Shown here: positions 1 through 12,800 of the stretch, piece after piece
Numbering within the stretch: position 1 is the first letter of the stretch
Layout: each line of letters starts with the position of its first letter
NCBI RefSeq assembly: GCF_024362695.1
Contig: NC_065425.1
Coordinates: 12,072,102-12,136,101, forward strand
Source of the DNA: Pectinophora gossypiella
Lineage: Eukaryota; Arthropoda; Insecta; Lepidoptera; Gelechiidae
DNA length: 64,000 nucleotides
Direction: 5' to 3'
The notes under the pieces: model-generated
The model's database searches: none
Told to the model about the DNA's origin: nothing
What the model saw: only the letters and a program-made list of their open reading frames with translations
Position numbers and translations under genes: made by a program

Positions 1-1079
1 CAATTCGTTATTCTAATCCAATTGGTTTAAATCACATTCATTGATGTAAAACGAATTTCAATGTTTTACTTCAGATTGAAATATTCAGTATGTGATTAGT
101 ATGTAGACACATTCAAATAAATTAGTCAGAGCGTCGTAAAACGAGACTAGCAATTAATTGAATTTACGCAAATTAGTTTTGCAGTTAATAAGGTTGAAAA
201 TAAAAGTGATGTAATCTTTCAAAAACTATGCAAGTATACTTCAACTTGTACTATACTATTGTAAGTAGGTACACACGTGCCTGCCTAGCCTATATGGCGG
301 CAGACAGCGTGTCGCCTCGCAACCGCGACCGTGCGGACATGACAACACACCTCACTCACAACACTAGCGCAGGAAGAATATACGTATAATTAAGTAGAGA
401 TACAGTTGACATTACATACATTATATTATGTCATGTTTTTATCATACAAGTATTTCTACGATATGGTACCTAACAAATCTGTTACAAATTACAAAAAAGT
501 AACTTATCGCTCGGGACTTCTGTCATCGGTTTTTTGTAAGTATCGTGTTCAAAAGAGATGATTTAAAAACTTGTCAACTCTAACATTGACTCATTATAAA
601 CTCTTTTATGTCTACTTTCATTCGCGACAGGCGGTACAAATAAAAGAATATAACAACCCATACATCAGTGAGCGTCGTTGATAGAGCAGCGGGTCGCGCA
701 GGCGCAGTGCACTCTCGTGACTCGTGCGCACTTTCTATGGCACATCTTACATAACAAGACAATCAGCTGTCGACGTGTCGCGGAGCCAACGACCGGCGAC
801 ACTATGTGCAAACATTACACCTTCCCAAGTCGTAGTGTAGGTGTAACCGACAGACACTTCGTAACTGACAACTAACGCTGAGGAAGTAAATACATGTTAG
901 CATTCTTGTCGAGACTACACTAAGGGCCCTATGTCACTAGGACACCATGGCTGCAAAAATTATTCCAATTTCGATTGCCGGCAACGAATTAGATGTGTAC
1001 AGGGCGATTTATACACGTATATACATTTTGTTATAGGCAGATGGGTCGTAATGTTTATGTGTATATGTATGTGTGTTAC
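1..1079. other. Non-coding left edge, probably intron 2 of the Skeletor-like gene
   Basis: No further minus-strand exon that continues the DM13 domain in the required phase was found here, so the next exon is probably outside the window. The DNA is AT-rich with a CpG-richer patch near 285-345. Short ORFs in this stretch have no recognisable domains and no convincing splice context. Confidence 0.5.
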
Positions 1080-1223
1080 CTGGCCCCTCGCCATCGTAGT
1101 GGAAGTCTTGCAGGAAGAGCGTGCGCGAGTCGACGGCGAACACGCGCCCGCGCACGCCGTGGTGCAGCTCGGACAGCGCGCCCAGCGGCCGGCCCAGGTA
1201 CTGCGCCTGCGCGGACGCCACAC
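1080..1223 (-). CDS. Skeletor: Skeletor-like protein, exon 2 (start of first DM13 domain; gene partial)
   Basis: This 144-bp minus-strand exon is bounded by an acceptor (TTGTTGTTGCAG, AG at 1225-1224) and a donor (GTAACA, GT at 1079-1078). It enters with two bases of a split codon and leaves with one. It encodes the start of a DM13 domain, including YLGRPLGALSELHHGVRG, then VFAVDSRTLFLQDFHYDGEG. The paired YDG and AVDxxT motifs are typical of DM13, a domain thought to have a redox or electron-transfer role together with DOMON. The phase fits exactly onto the signal-peptide exon at 21786-21747. Family inference: Skeletor/Knk-like secreted proteins; Drosophila Skeletor is the best guess, and a Knk2/Knk3 paralogue is the alternative. 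Only the N-terminus is present. Confidence 0.75.
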
Positions 1224-2691
1224 CTGCAACAACAAATATATCATGTTAATATGGGTAATTACCTGTTTTAAAACATGATCTTTGAAGCTAGTACTACACT
1301 ATAACACAAACACAGTGACATTACACGTCGTACATAGCAATGATAAGCTTTGATTACCACGTACTCTACTAATATACATTTCCCCCCTAATACTAGAATA
1401 GAAATAGAAATACTCTTTATTTGCTTTTGAAACTACTAACCTCTTGTGGGTCTATGTTAAATTTAAATATATAAATAAATAATAATAGGATACAAAAGCA
1501 TAGTGATCGCACGCATCATACTATACACCATAATAAGACCTCATCCATGTGGACAGAATAGGGGAGTGTAGCAGCCATAACGCATAACAGCCTTTTTTGC
1601 GTGATTTATTGCAAGAAAGAACCGGCAAATATATTTAAAATTTTAAATAAAATAGAGTTGTAACAATACAAATCAACAATACAAATGTGTTGTATCCTAT
1701 GGCATTGCCGTGTCGTATTATGCTCTGCCAGATTTCTTTACAACAGCCTCCAAAAAGTACATGATTTGAGCCAAACCGCAGGAATTATAATTTAAAGCGT
1801 CTTACAAACCCCATATTAAGCTATTAAGACATTTAACAGGGTTTCAACTTGTTAATGTTAAATAAACTACTTTCAAAATATTAGCTAGTAACGAACTAAA
1901 TCGTTTGACATTTTTATCAAAACCACATACTTAGTATCACGACCTACAGTGATCAAAATAGAACTAAAATAATCGTGGCAAGTGGAATTCCGTAGTCTCT
2001 GGATTCTCCTATGGGACCTCATATATACATATGTAGATAATTTAAGTATAGAACAATGAGTCGGGCGATAATAAGCCCCCGTCCCCCGTCCCGCGGGACC
2101 CGCGGGGATATAGGTCAAGGCCGGTCCCGCGCCCCACCACCCGGAGGCTTCTTAACTCACACAATACCGGCTGGATTTCTTTGTCACTTTGTTTGGCCGG
2201 CTTATACGCGTGCTGTAAGTTTTTTGATGTCGTGTTGCTGTTGAGATTCTTGTGTATTTTCTTTTATTGTTATAATAACACAGCTATGAAATGACATATC
2301 ATCATGAAACTTGATGATTCATTACGTCGAATATACCTACCTACTTATGGATTTATGAATGCCTGTTTGCTTTGTGTACGAATTTCAGACAGCACCTAAA
2401 GTTAATAGGTGGTGCTTGAGAACCGTACATACAGATTATTTTGACCGTCTATTAAAACATAACAGTGAATCATTCTGAGTAAGTGGAACAAGGCGAGCGA
2501 ACGACATTTGCGGCGACCACCAAATGTCAACCACTGGACGTGAATGAGCTTACGGTGTACACGCGCCACCTGGAGGCCTCCAGCTACTAGCGGAAGATAC
2601 ACGCCCGTAAGTTATCATGAGGTAAGCATAGTGACAAGTAAGAAAGAAAGAAAAATGATTTATTAATAAGTTGTTGTTAGGTGTAGTCGTC

Positions 2692-2832
2692 CCGGGGTCC
2701 AGAAGACGAGTAAGACCAAAAACAAGATGGGCAGACGTCATCAAAAGACGTGTGTTCCTGCAATGTTTCCGCAGAAAAGCAGACCCCACCATCATGTGGG
2801 AATATTGCAACGGAGAGGGAGAGAGAAAGTAG
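2692..2832 (+). pseudogene. Degenerate non-LTR retrotransposon fragment
   Basis: A short reading frame contains RRRVRPKTRWADVIKRR, resembling the GRPxxRWxDDI segment near the C-terminus of many insect LINE polymerases. No catalytic motif remains and flanking frames are broken, so this is a dead scrap. The family cannot be named. Confidence 0.4.
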
Positions 2833-3429
2833 TCATGGACATCCCCAGGGATGATGAGGTCGATCATTAATGAACTGTAGACAGGTGCTCAAATTGTCAA
2901 AACTCAGCCTGTGACTCTAGTTACAACAGCAGCATTTCATATCTTGGGTTTTTTTGATTTTGCAAACAAATGTGATTGCAATTGATGTACAGGTCGACCT
3001 CGGGTGCTCCGCATGTCATCACAGTCGGATTTATCGGAGTCGGGACCAGTTCAATTCATTTCATTACAAATAGGTACTTAATATATTAAATTAAGCTATC
3101 ACTCTTGAAAACTTGATTGGATTTCTGAAGGTCTGTAAACAGATTTATAGCGTTGGTCAAAATCAGAGTAGTTGAGGTAAGTATCGGTTTACAAGCACTC
3201 TATTTTTAATCTACAAAGGTCAAGTCAACAAGACAAAAGCACCGTCAGTTGTACATCGCGTGCTCAATTTTACTTTTACAAAGGAAAGTAAACGCACTGG
3301 ACAGCCGGCAACATTAGCCATTAACGGCAACTTCCTACGAGCAAGGTGTACAACAAGGTTACACAAAAACTGGAAGCCATCTTAGAGACATGCCCGAGAA
3401 AGTGCGCGAGCGCCGAGCGACAAACGTGT

Positions 3430-3439
3430 GCGCATGCGC
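3430..3439. promoter_or_regulatory. NRF-1/Ewg-type palindrome
   Basis: GCGCATGCGC, a perfect match to the palindromic NRF-1 motif (Erect wing in flies), inside the Skeletor-like intron 1. Similar sites are at 14062-14071 (one mismatch) and 19628-19637 (perfect). Function is inferred only. Confidence 0.3.
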
Positions 3440-3934
3440 CGAGAAATGGACGACATATGGACACATGTGGGTCGTAGGGCTGTACTCACTCGGCTGCACT
3501 GTGTCTATGCTAAAATGTACATGCGTACATAATAGAGTCGATGGTATCTATCCCTCTCGAGGTGGGCATAGCCCCAAGTCATCAACCTGCAGTTGACACA
3601 ATTCATCTAAAAAGCTATATGGCTATTAGCACTTGTTAACACTGCCCACGTCTTTTTTATGCGCAAATGTCAAAGTATAATATTGCATTTTCAATTAATT
3701 GCAGCAATATAGCCTTTTTAGACGCCTGTATTCGTTGAATGTCAAGTATGAATACACTAAGATCGCTACACGTATGCGATTAAAATGTAGCCTAGTAATT
3801 AGGCTTTGAACTCAGTAATTATAGAATTATTACAAAATTTTAAAATATAGTCCGCGCCACGCAAGAAGTCACGCGGCGCACGTCGTAGATTCTGCATAGA
3901 ATTATTACGACTTGACAAGCCTTCAGCGCTCCCC

Positions 3935-4010
3935 ATTTGTCCGGCCAAGTAGGTAATGCCATCTGTGGCAAATCTACAATAAGTCACGTCAAAAAAGAAA
4001 CAATAATTCC
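3935..4010. repeat. Dispersed lepidopteran repeat (AATGCCATCTG family)
   Basis: A 60-75-bp motif reading roughly CCGGCCAAGTAGGTAATGCC, then ATCTGTGGCAAATCTACAAT and AAGTCACG. Related copies in the same intron or spacer: 13775-13840 and 22215-22300 in this orientation, 14832-14887 and 22787-22852 in the opposite one. These look like pieces of one SINE-like family. Confidence 0.55.
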
Positions 4011-6344
4011 ACTTCATTCGTGGCGCGGAGCATGTTTTAAATCTAGCGTTATCTTTAGCCTTCGGTTTATATAATCCAGCACTACATAGACACGGTATAG
4101 AGAAATGTTCATTCTGTTCGTAGGACCTAGTTCAGCTGCAAACGATGAGACACGCGTAGTCCGGCGCAGGCGCGGTCAACTATCCGACCTCCAACTTTCC
4201 GACGATCTAATCTTAGCAGAAAGTTGTAACTATGATTCATATTTTTAAAGAAAATATTACTTTCTCCGGGAAATTACGAATTTCTACCGACTGGTTATGG
4301 AGAACGACTGACGAGATAACTCGGCTATTAAAACGGATAGTTAAAACTCACAGAAACCTGCGCGAGCGCCGTGACTAGAGCGGCTAATTGGAAGCCATAA
4401 CTGTATGTACTACTTAAAACACATTTTATTTACCATGAAATTGTATCAGTAGCTTATTGTTACTTCCGCTTTGATTTTATAAGGACTATAGACTTCAACT
4501 CAACACGCATATAAAAAGACGCACGCTTAAACTACATTTTGTATTATTAACTTAATGTGAAGTGACTTACACTGCACTGAATTGCGTTTATAATTGCACT
4601 AAGTATAGCGTACGAATGGATGTTACAGTCATGAACGAAAGTGCCTGCAGGCACTACTTAAATCATCTTTATACGATGTCTCTGAATTACTATTAACTGA
4701 ACTCTATGCCAGAATCCACTTAAAATCGAAATACTAAAAAAAATCTTATGTTTTCGTGCATGTACTAGCTAACGACACATAGCTCTGTCTCCCGCGATGA
4801 GGATTACAGATTCGAGTCCATTAAGCATTAATTAATATTGAGATCGGTCTTTATAACTTGCAGCCTTGTAAACATCTATCGCAGTGTAGATTTACTCCGC
4901 GCCAGCTATTTTTAAGTCCCGTGTAATAGGGGGCGAGCCTATTGTCATCAACCGGGCACAAAGCCTAGAGACACGTTGGTTACCTTTATTAGAAAAATAT
5001 CAATAGTACTTAGCTGCTCGATACGGATACAGGTGTGGTTATAGTGCATTACATATGTACATTATAATCAAGTAGTGGATCAGTTATATCAACATAGATA
5101 ACGCCCCGCTGCGAGTAAATGCCCGGTAACGACCACCACATTCGCCCCACTAGCCGCTCATCATCTCCAGTCGACCAACTCCTCCGCTCTAATACCACAT
5201 TTGTGTCGAATGCTCCTGCGTAAATGCACTAATGACCGCATTCACTGTACACAGTTTCGTGTCTTTCATTCGTAAAAAACTTGAAACTAGTGCTCTACAT
5301 ACTGCAAATTACTCTAAGGATAAGCTGTAAATAAGTAGAACGATCATGTGACTTGCATTCAAGGGCAGGCAGAGCCCGAAGACGACAGAAGACATCCCAA
5401 CCACTTTTATATTTAACTTCCTTTAGCAGATAATTACGATGGATATTCAGAAATCAGAATTCACAATCATTTCTTCCACATAATTATCAGCTGGTGACGG
5501 TGCGGCGGGTTTTGATGGCGTGACGACTTGGATCCTTGCCGGAGGGACTGGCCGGAGTACGCACGGAACCGCGAAAAATGAAAAGAGGAAAGGCCTTTGG
5601 AGGGGAGGCCTTTGCCCAGCAATGGGATCTTGTAGGCTAGATTATAATTATGATTATTATAAATGTGCAAGATATTTAATAACTAGAGGAACACATTTAA
5701 TACTAGACATTTTTTGTGTTATTAGGTAATCATTAATGTATAATAAGCTTTTATACATAAAGTAAGCTTCACATGAGCTTTAAATTTATTTTCGGACAAA
5801 TTCAAAATATTTTCTGTTGGGTACATATATTGTGTTAGAAAGTGTTTTTATGAAGTTTTATGCTTGGTTAACAACTGCCCACAGACGTAATCGGACGAAT
5901 GGACAAACAAATGATTCTAAAATCTCTCATTCATATTTATAACATTATTGTTATAGAAAATAAAACTATGTTTCACGATAAACTGTGTAATTGTGCACAA
6001 TTCTAAAACAGTTATCCCGTATCAGCTTTCAAATTTCACATCATTTGTTTAATATGGCGTCCATATTATGAACAAATGAGTGCAGCGGCTCCGGTCGGCA
6101 TTCGCGAGAGATCGGTAAATTATACATTATTGGATTGGAAATTCGCGGAGTTCTAGCATCTATACTTCCATAATAACATTTTATATGCGAAAGTATATCT
6201 CTGTCTGTTACCTTTTCACATTTAAACCAATAAATCGATTTAAATAAATGTTGCCACATAGATATATTGAAACTCAGGGATAGTTACGGTAATTTCCAAG
6301 AAGGGATTCCCTGCTTAGTGTAATTTAACTAACTATAGTCTACA

Positions 6345-6612
6345 GAGCATTGGGCTCACGAAACATATCAGAAAAATCTCTTTGCGATCCCTAGTTTGGT
6401 TAGGATATTACAGGCCGATCACCTGATTGTCCGAAAGTAAGATGATCCGTGCGTCAGAAGGCACGTTAAGCCGTTGGTCCCGGTTACTAAGTTTAAGTAG
6501 GGAAGTAGTTGTTACATGAGCGAAGTCAGCCTTTGGCGGCTCAATAATAAACCTGACATTAGGGTTGTTGAGGCTGGTAATCCACCTCACAAACCAGACG
6601 ACAGAAGACTAC
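6345..6612 (+). repeat. tRNA-derived SINE, head-truncated copy
   Basis: Shares the SINE body of the copy at 7268-7595 (GATCCCTAGTTTGGTTAGGA, then CACCTGATTGTCCGAAAG and GGCACGTTAAGCCGTTGGTC) but in the opposite orientation. The tRNA-like head is lost except for ATTGGGCTCACG. About 660 bp separate the two inverted copies. Confidence 0.7.
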
Positions 6613-7147
6613 AGTCCACGTAGACGGAGTCGCGCGCGGCGAGCTAGTAGAACATATCTGAGGCGGTAATCTTCATCACGCGCCTGCGCACAACGCTACA
6701 ATGTATACTGTCATTCCATGTATGTATCTGCCGGACTTTCGCTTTTACTGGCGTGATGTTGCGTGAGTCATTGGAGATGATCACCGGTGGTTTGTTGCAG
6801 CGCCCACACCCACGTAGATGTGAGGGGAACAGCAACGTTCATCTATCAGGTAACATTATGAGGAAGTCAGGTTAAGTTTTTGCAACTCACTTTTATTAAT
6901 TGGAAATAATTACATACATACTATTATAAGTATTTTTTTTAACAATTCGAAAATATTCAATACTTTTTCTGTAGGTACAGTAACTTTCGATACCTCCAAC
7001 TGCCTCCCATGCATGAGCATGGTCTATAGACCATATATACATGGCAGATATATCTTAGAATTTTACTTGTCTATCCATCATAGAACACAGCCCTCTGAGA
7101 ACGCGTGACTTAAAATTATGTTTGGATCACACGTGGTTTCCACTATA

Positions 7148-7266
7148 CGTGCCCGGGTAATGGCACTAGGCTCGTCCCCTGTTACATGGAACTTAAACAT
7201 AACTGGCGATGGGGCGGCTTATATTATATACTTTAAACCTCTGCCTACCCCTTCGAGGATACAGGC
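7148..7266 (+). repeat. Dispersed repeat (ATGGCACTAGGCTCGTCCCC family)
   Basis: Shares TAATGGC-TAGGCTCG-CCCC-TTACATGG...GATACAGG with a copy at 50640-50765 in the Fem-1 intron. It directly adjoins the tail of the SINE at 7268-7595. Probably part of a lepidopteran non-autonomous retroelement. Confidence 0.5.
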
Positions 7267-7267
7267 G

Positions 7268-7595
7268 TCTTCTTCTTCTTATCGTGTGGGTTGTGAGGTG
7301 GAAAGCCACCCTCATCAACCCTGGTGTCAGGCTTATTACTGAGCCGCTAAAGGTCCCTGACATGGCTCATGTAACGACTACATACGTACATCAATAAGTA
7401 GTAATCGGGACCAACGGCTTAACGTGCCTTCCGAAGCACGGATCATCTTTCTTTCGGACAATCAGGTGATCAGCCTGTAATGTCCTAACCAAACTAGGGA
7501 TCACAAAGTGATTTATGTGATATGTCCCCACCGGGATTCGAACCCGGGGCTTCCGGATCGTGAGCCCAACGCTCAACCACTGGACTACCGAGGCC
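7268..7595 (-). repeat. Full-length tRNA-derived SINE
   Basis: Read on the minus strand it begins with a tRNA-like head (GGCCTCGGTAGTCCAGTGG, A box; GGTTCGAATCCC, B box), then the conserved body CACTTTGTGATCCCTAGTTT and so on, and ends in a short AAGAAG tail. Both polymerase III boxes are present. It is a SINE rather than a tRNA gene because the body and tail follow the head directly and a second copy lies nearby. Confidence 0.8.
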
Positions 7596-8022
7596 GTTTT
7601 TATACAGGCATGATACAGGTTTTAAATTCAAATTCAAAACTTGTGACTCGTGACTCGAGCCTCTATCTACACCAATAGAGGGTAGGGGCGTGAGTGTAAG
7701 TGTGCCATACTATCGACGCGCATCTAAAGTCATGTTCAAGTCGCGGTGGGGTCAACTCGGCAATTTCCTTCAACCATTTGTTGTCCGTTATTGATCTTGG
7801 CTAACACAAGCCGCGAGAGTTACAAGGACAATATCCATTACAACGACAAGTCGCAGTCTATGGGACCATTTTGTTATTTTGACAGCTACGGTGGACAAGA
7901 TGTGATACAAATCCGTGTTAAATGCGTGATCTGTCAAAAATGAACCGTGTTGTTGAAAAAAAAATCACTAATACATTCACGCTCATTATTATAGACGGCG
8001 ATACGGCTCACCACCTACGTTT

Positions 8023-8116
8023 TTCTAACAGAAAGCTCAGTGAGGTGGATACTAGGTTCGTCTTGCGATGGATGTACCACTGTTTACCCCAATTGAGATA
8101 TAGTCGTGAGCTTATG
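8023..8116 (+). repeat. Dispersed repeat (GTGAGGTGGATACTAGGTTC family)
   Basis: An approximately 90-bp repeat running AACAGAAAGCTCAGTGAGGT ... TAGTCGTGAGCTTATGTTAT. Diverged copies occur at 16591-16676 and 35691-35780, so it recurs on both sides of knk. Probably a lepidopteran SINE segment. Confidence 0.55.
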
Positions 8117-8673
8117 TTATCAAAGACAAACTTGTAGAAGTGAAATTTACATTGCTTTTCATTACAAAATTGACCTTCGACAAATTTATCTTTGCTTTTT
8201 TTGTCGACTTTTACGAAACAAAATTCCATAAATTAGTGTCAATTTACAGTCGCACTTGCTTTCTTACAAAAATAAAGTCTTCTGCAGAAAATGGGTAACA
8301 ATACCTACCTTTTCACAACTTTTATTAATATTTGTTTTTATTTTATTTTTTATTATAAGTATGCTACAGTAGCATTTTGAAATAGGTTTGCTTTATAACG
8401 TTAAAAAAATCGCCAGATATCAGTTCTCCACCGCAGCTGTCAAAAGTTACATAATAGTCCTACAGTTTTCGTTGCGCACAACACGAGCGCAACAATGGCC
8501 GCCATATCGCACACAACAACAATCACCGTTATCTCCTTGTGAAACAATCCATTAAGGTCAACGAACTATTAACATTACAGCACTTTATTACCTGCACGTA
8601 ACGTGAACGTATGAGTTACAAAAGGTACAAACAGATACCCTCGTGAAGAAATAACAAATAACGCCCGTCGTAT

Positions 8674-8901
8674 ACAGGGTGTTAGTGACAACGTAACGAA
8701 AACTTTAAGGAGTGATTCAGACAATAATTCTGAGTTGATATCAAGTGGAATTTTCCGTCGCAAAAGTATAGAACTGAAAATAATTAAAAAAAACACTAAA
8801 ATATTAATGAATTTTCCGACAGGAAATTTCACTTGATATCAACTCAGAATCATGGTCTGAATCATCTCCCTCAGTATTCCTTAGGATGCCCTAACACCCT
8901 G
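8674..8901. mobile_element. Foldback MITE with AGGGTGTTAG ends
   Basis: Ends are inverted (ACAGGGTGTTAGTGACAACG against CTAACACCCT), and the interior is also palindromic (TTCTGAGTTGATATCAAGTG against CACTTGATATCAACTCAGAA). No coding capacity. A shorter copy of the same family sits at 32607-32771 in knk intron 11. Confidence 0.7.
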
Positions 8902-9779
8902 AAAATCGTAACTGACGATTTCACTCTTTCACTCGTTCTTATAATTAATATGCCACCACTATCTCTAGAGCACACATTAGTGCCGATCCCTGCAGATATC
9001 ACATATTTTTATTTTAAGTTACACCAGTAATTTTTTTATCCTTTCCTTTCTTTTTTGGCGGATAAGAATATGACAGGTACGTAGGTAAAAAATATTGCAT
9101 AGGAAAGCATACTGGGCGCAAGTCGTCAAATAAAAAAGTCTGTGATCGTCTCATAAGATTTTTGAACTTCTAGAGCCTCAAACTCATACTGTTTGGAAGA
9201 TATTCATTATAAATATCATTTAACCACGGGAAGTCTAAGGCCAAACTAAACAATTCAGTATAATGTGTAGACGCCGGTTGCTCCACACAACACGCACACT
9301 ATATTTACATTCGTATTACTTCCCAAACATGACACCTGACAGCCTGACACACTTGCAATGTACGTAGTATAACAATATGCAGCTATTAAAAACCAACACG
9401 GTTAAGAATAATTACTACAAGTCGCCGTAAAGAGCGAATTGTATGTATGTAAATATTTATGTGTGAAGCTTTTAAACGTCAGGTTGTTCATCTTAATTAT
9501 TTTAGTAAATGAATCTGTTGTATAAGTTGTCCTACATAGAGTAAACATGTCTTGTGAATGAACAGTAATCAGTTATTCAAACTTCTTATGTCTGCTACTG
9601 TTTCATGTAATCAAAATATAACATAACATATTTTAAGGATTATCTTTATATAACCAATCCAGTATGTTTATTCGAGGTATTCCCACAAGAACTAAATTGT
9701 TTGATGTCATCACGTAACACTTTCCCCGCCTCCTCTCACTTTCCTCACATTCCTTCATCACTGCAGTAACCAGCTGCTG

Positions 9780-9895
9780 AGCGCTGATTGGTTACAACGT
9801 CATGTCGCGTGATGCAGACGAGCGCTGATTAGTCTAAATGTCGTGCTGCATGCAGCTGATGGCGGCTGATTGGTCGACGTCGTGCCGGCCTGCCA
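9780..9895. repeat. Three diverged ~40-bp units carrying CTGATTGG
   Basis: GCTGATTGG, GCTGATTAG and GCTGATTGG occur at about 9783, 9823 and 9865, each followed by an ACGTC or TGTCGTG-like stretch. ATTGG is the reverse of the CCAAT box, so this may be an intronic regulatory cluster or simply an old minisatellite. Confidence 0.35.
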
Positions 9896-12800
9896 CACAC
9901 ACCGACATTGTTAAAAGATCACTATCAAAGTCACTGACTCTACTACAACCACCGCTAATCTGATCCAAATATATCACCGCAACTAATCATATAATTACGA
10001 CTCCAGATAATACGTACCTATTTTATTATATTTTGAAACTGCGCAGTTATATTCCCGCACGATTTTCAAATCAGCCACACATTTTTTGCAATCTTAAAAA
10101 TATTTGAATGCAATCATCCGAACATTAGTTTGCCCTTGAACACTACCTACCTGTATTGTGCGCGCAAAAAAAATAGAAACAAAGGGAGCTAGATTGATTT
10201 GGATTTTTTGTGCTGTCAATTAGCCCGCAAAGTGAACAATTACCTCAAGTAAAAAGTGTGAAGACGCAGCCATACCCGCGCGCCGTACAAAAGACATCAA
10301 CGCGCGCACTCAGTTCATTATGTATTTATGGATGTATGTTACTGTCTATAAAATTATGTTACAAATGCAGAGTTATTCAGAATGGGATCTGAACACACGC
10401 TCTTGCTGCTGGCGAGATAGCATAATGTTCAACGACCGGAACATTCCAAAATTCACGAATTCATAATAACACATCTATATTTGAGCAACTCCGAAATAGC
10501 GTTTAGTTGTCGTTGAAACAAATTAATGGCGCGTAATCATTAATTTGTGGGTATTAAATACGTAACAAATGTATGCAACTGAATGTCCGGAAACAATTGT
10601 GACATAAACGCCGTGGAGTTAGATAACGTCCTGAAAGCCGCGAGTACCGAATTGATGGGTGATACTTATATATTAAGTGAATATTTGCAACATCCTCACG
10701 ACACGGATCGTACCTATACACATAATGTACTTAAGCTCACGTCCGTAGTTTAGTCCGTAGAACCACAACTCGTCAGAAGACCACACTTGCTCACTCTTTT
10801 GGTCACTTGTGATAGACGTCCTAAGTTTACCAAACATATTTGTTTTTATAAAAAATAGGTACTCTCTTCCTCTTTCGGGCTCATTCCCGTTTCAAAATTT
10901 AGGAACATTCTAAGATGTTTTCATCTCTTGCCATGTACGTAACGTTTTGACGTTTCCTAACAGTAAAGTAAAATTCCCGTTTTTTGTTGTTCACTTCTGG
11001 CTATCAAAATGCGTAATTATATCACAGAGGCAGTCGGAGTAGAATGCAGCATGTTGCAATAGTTTGACACTGGTGACGTCACATCCAACTCTGATTAGCA
11101 TCGCGTGAGTTGCGCAACAAACGTCGCGATGTGGCGATACAAATACATACATAATGTATAACAATATGTTATCCTGCTTTTTGACACCGAATTTACAAAA
11201 TAGCGTGAGATTGTCATGGTGATGAGTTTTAGATAACGGGTATTGAATTGGCAGATTTTTGTTTTATTAGTTAACCTCGGGTAGTGTTGTTGTTTGTTTC
11301 CGTGAAGGAGGTTTTAAATTAATTAATTACTTTGTAACTAGTTAGCATTAGTGGTGCCCTGAGGTGGCGCCAAAGACTTACGATATTAAAGAATAGTGTT
11401 AATTATGGATTTGTAAATTGTCCGTAATAAATGTTTGTTGTTATTATTATCAAAAAGTAGCACGACTTGAGAGTGAAAATTGTGATCGACGATTGTGGTA
11501 CATCGTTTTCATCGTACGTGTAATCAAATTAATTGAGGAATCAATGCAACCCGTCGAGCGACGATATTAACAATAAAAGATTCCGTCATTCGATTAGTCA
11601 CGGCTGGAGGAGTTATAATTAAAAATGAGTCGTCTAATTAGTATAATTATCTATTAATAAGAAGTGGTAGCAATAAATTAATTGGTTGTAATCGGATACT
11701 GGCTATATCTGAGAATGATGCGATGTCGCGTCTGGGGGGTCCGAGAGGCAAGCTACTTTATTTTCATATGACTTATTGTAGGTACATTTACATAAGATCA
11801 CGCCATTTTCCCATTGGGGTAGGCAGTACGGAATTCCACCTACTATCTTCATACGTGCTGGTGATTGTATCCTTTCTAACATGGTGAACAATAATTGTTA
11901 CAGGCAATAGGCTGATCCTTTGGCACCATAAGAATAATCTTGAATGATCTTGTAGTCATGATAAGGTTCATTATATCGATTTTAGGACTTCATATCAGTA
12001 GTGACTGCAAGTGAGCTCTGAGAAATTTACCAAGATTATGAATCATTGTTCCGAGTATTACCAACACTTTATAAAATCACAAAGAATATTAAATTCACGA
12101 ACTCGTCATTGTTTACCCCGTGTATATCTAATAATAAATTAATTTGAAATATGTAAATGTACGAAGGCAGCGACAGCTGTTTGTTCTCACGTTACAGTGA
12201 CTCATGCGCACACGCTGGTTTATACTCTTTTAATTACCCAACATCTCGATTACAACTAGTAATTCAGAAAAAAATCGATACAGGTGGCAAGTGTTCTCAA
12301 ACGCGCCGCGATTTCGAGAAAATTGACATGAAGTCATAACTTATGGTAATGTGGTCGTTATTTTATGTCGAAACTATAGAGCACAAGTTTTCCTTTACGT
12401 TTTTCATCATCGTTTCGTATCGTAAAAGCCAAGTTCTTAGTCAGGAGACAGTGGTTTATGGAGTTCACTGTTCGACAGGTTCACATAAAAATAGTGTACG
12501 ATACAGCTGTGGGAGTGGGAACAATGTAAAACTACGCCGACTGAATTGTGTGACGTGAAGTAGATCTCGGAGACTTTGTTTTGAACGTTCGGTCCACTGT
12601 AAGGACAGTGATGCGCCGTTCCTGAGAATGTTCCTGGCAGTAAAAAAACGCAACTTATGTAAAAAAAGCTTTATTACCTAACCTTTAGGCAGATAAGACC
12701 AGAGTACAAGAAGAACTTGAAAAAGTTGTTCCTGACCCAGTGTCCTGACTATTCAAGAGTTTTTCCAACGGCAACTTCCCACTTGATATTGATAACTTAT

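Noticed and set aside
6644..6835. 63-codon minus-strand ORF with many Arg and Cys residues
   Set aside because: No family resemblance, no acceptor in phase with the Skeletor-like exons, and repeats lie on both sides.
7509..7595. Possible tRNA gene on the minus strand (A and B boxes present)
   Set aside because: It continues directly into a SINE body and AAGAAG tail, and a head-truncated copy of that body lies at 6345-6612. It is a tRNA-derived SINE.
11703..11891. 62-codon minus-strand ORF with CLPQWENG
   Set aside because: The underlying DNA (GCCATTTTCCCATTGGGGTA) is a dispersed lepidopteran repeat, not a unique coding exon.
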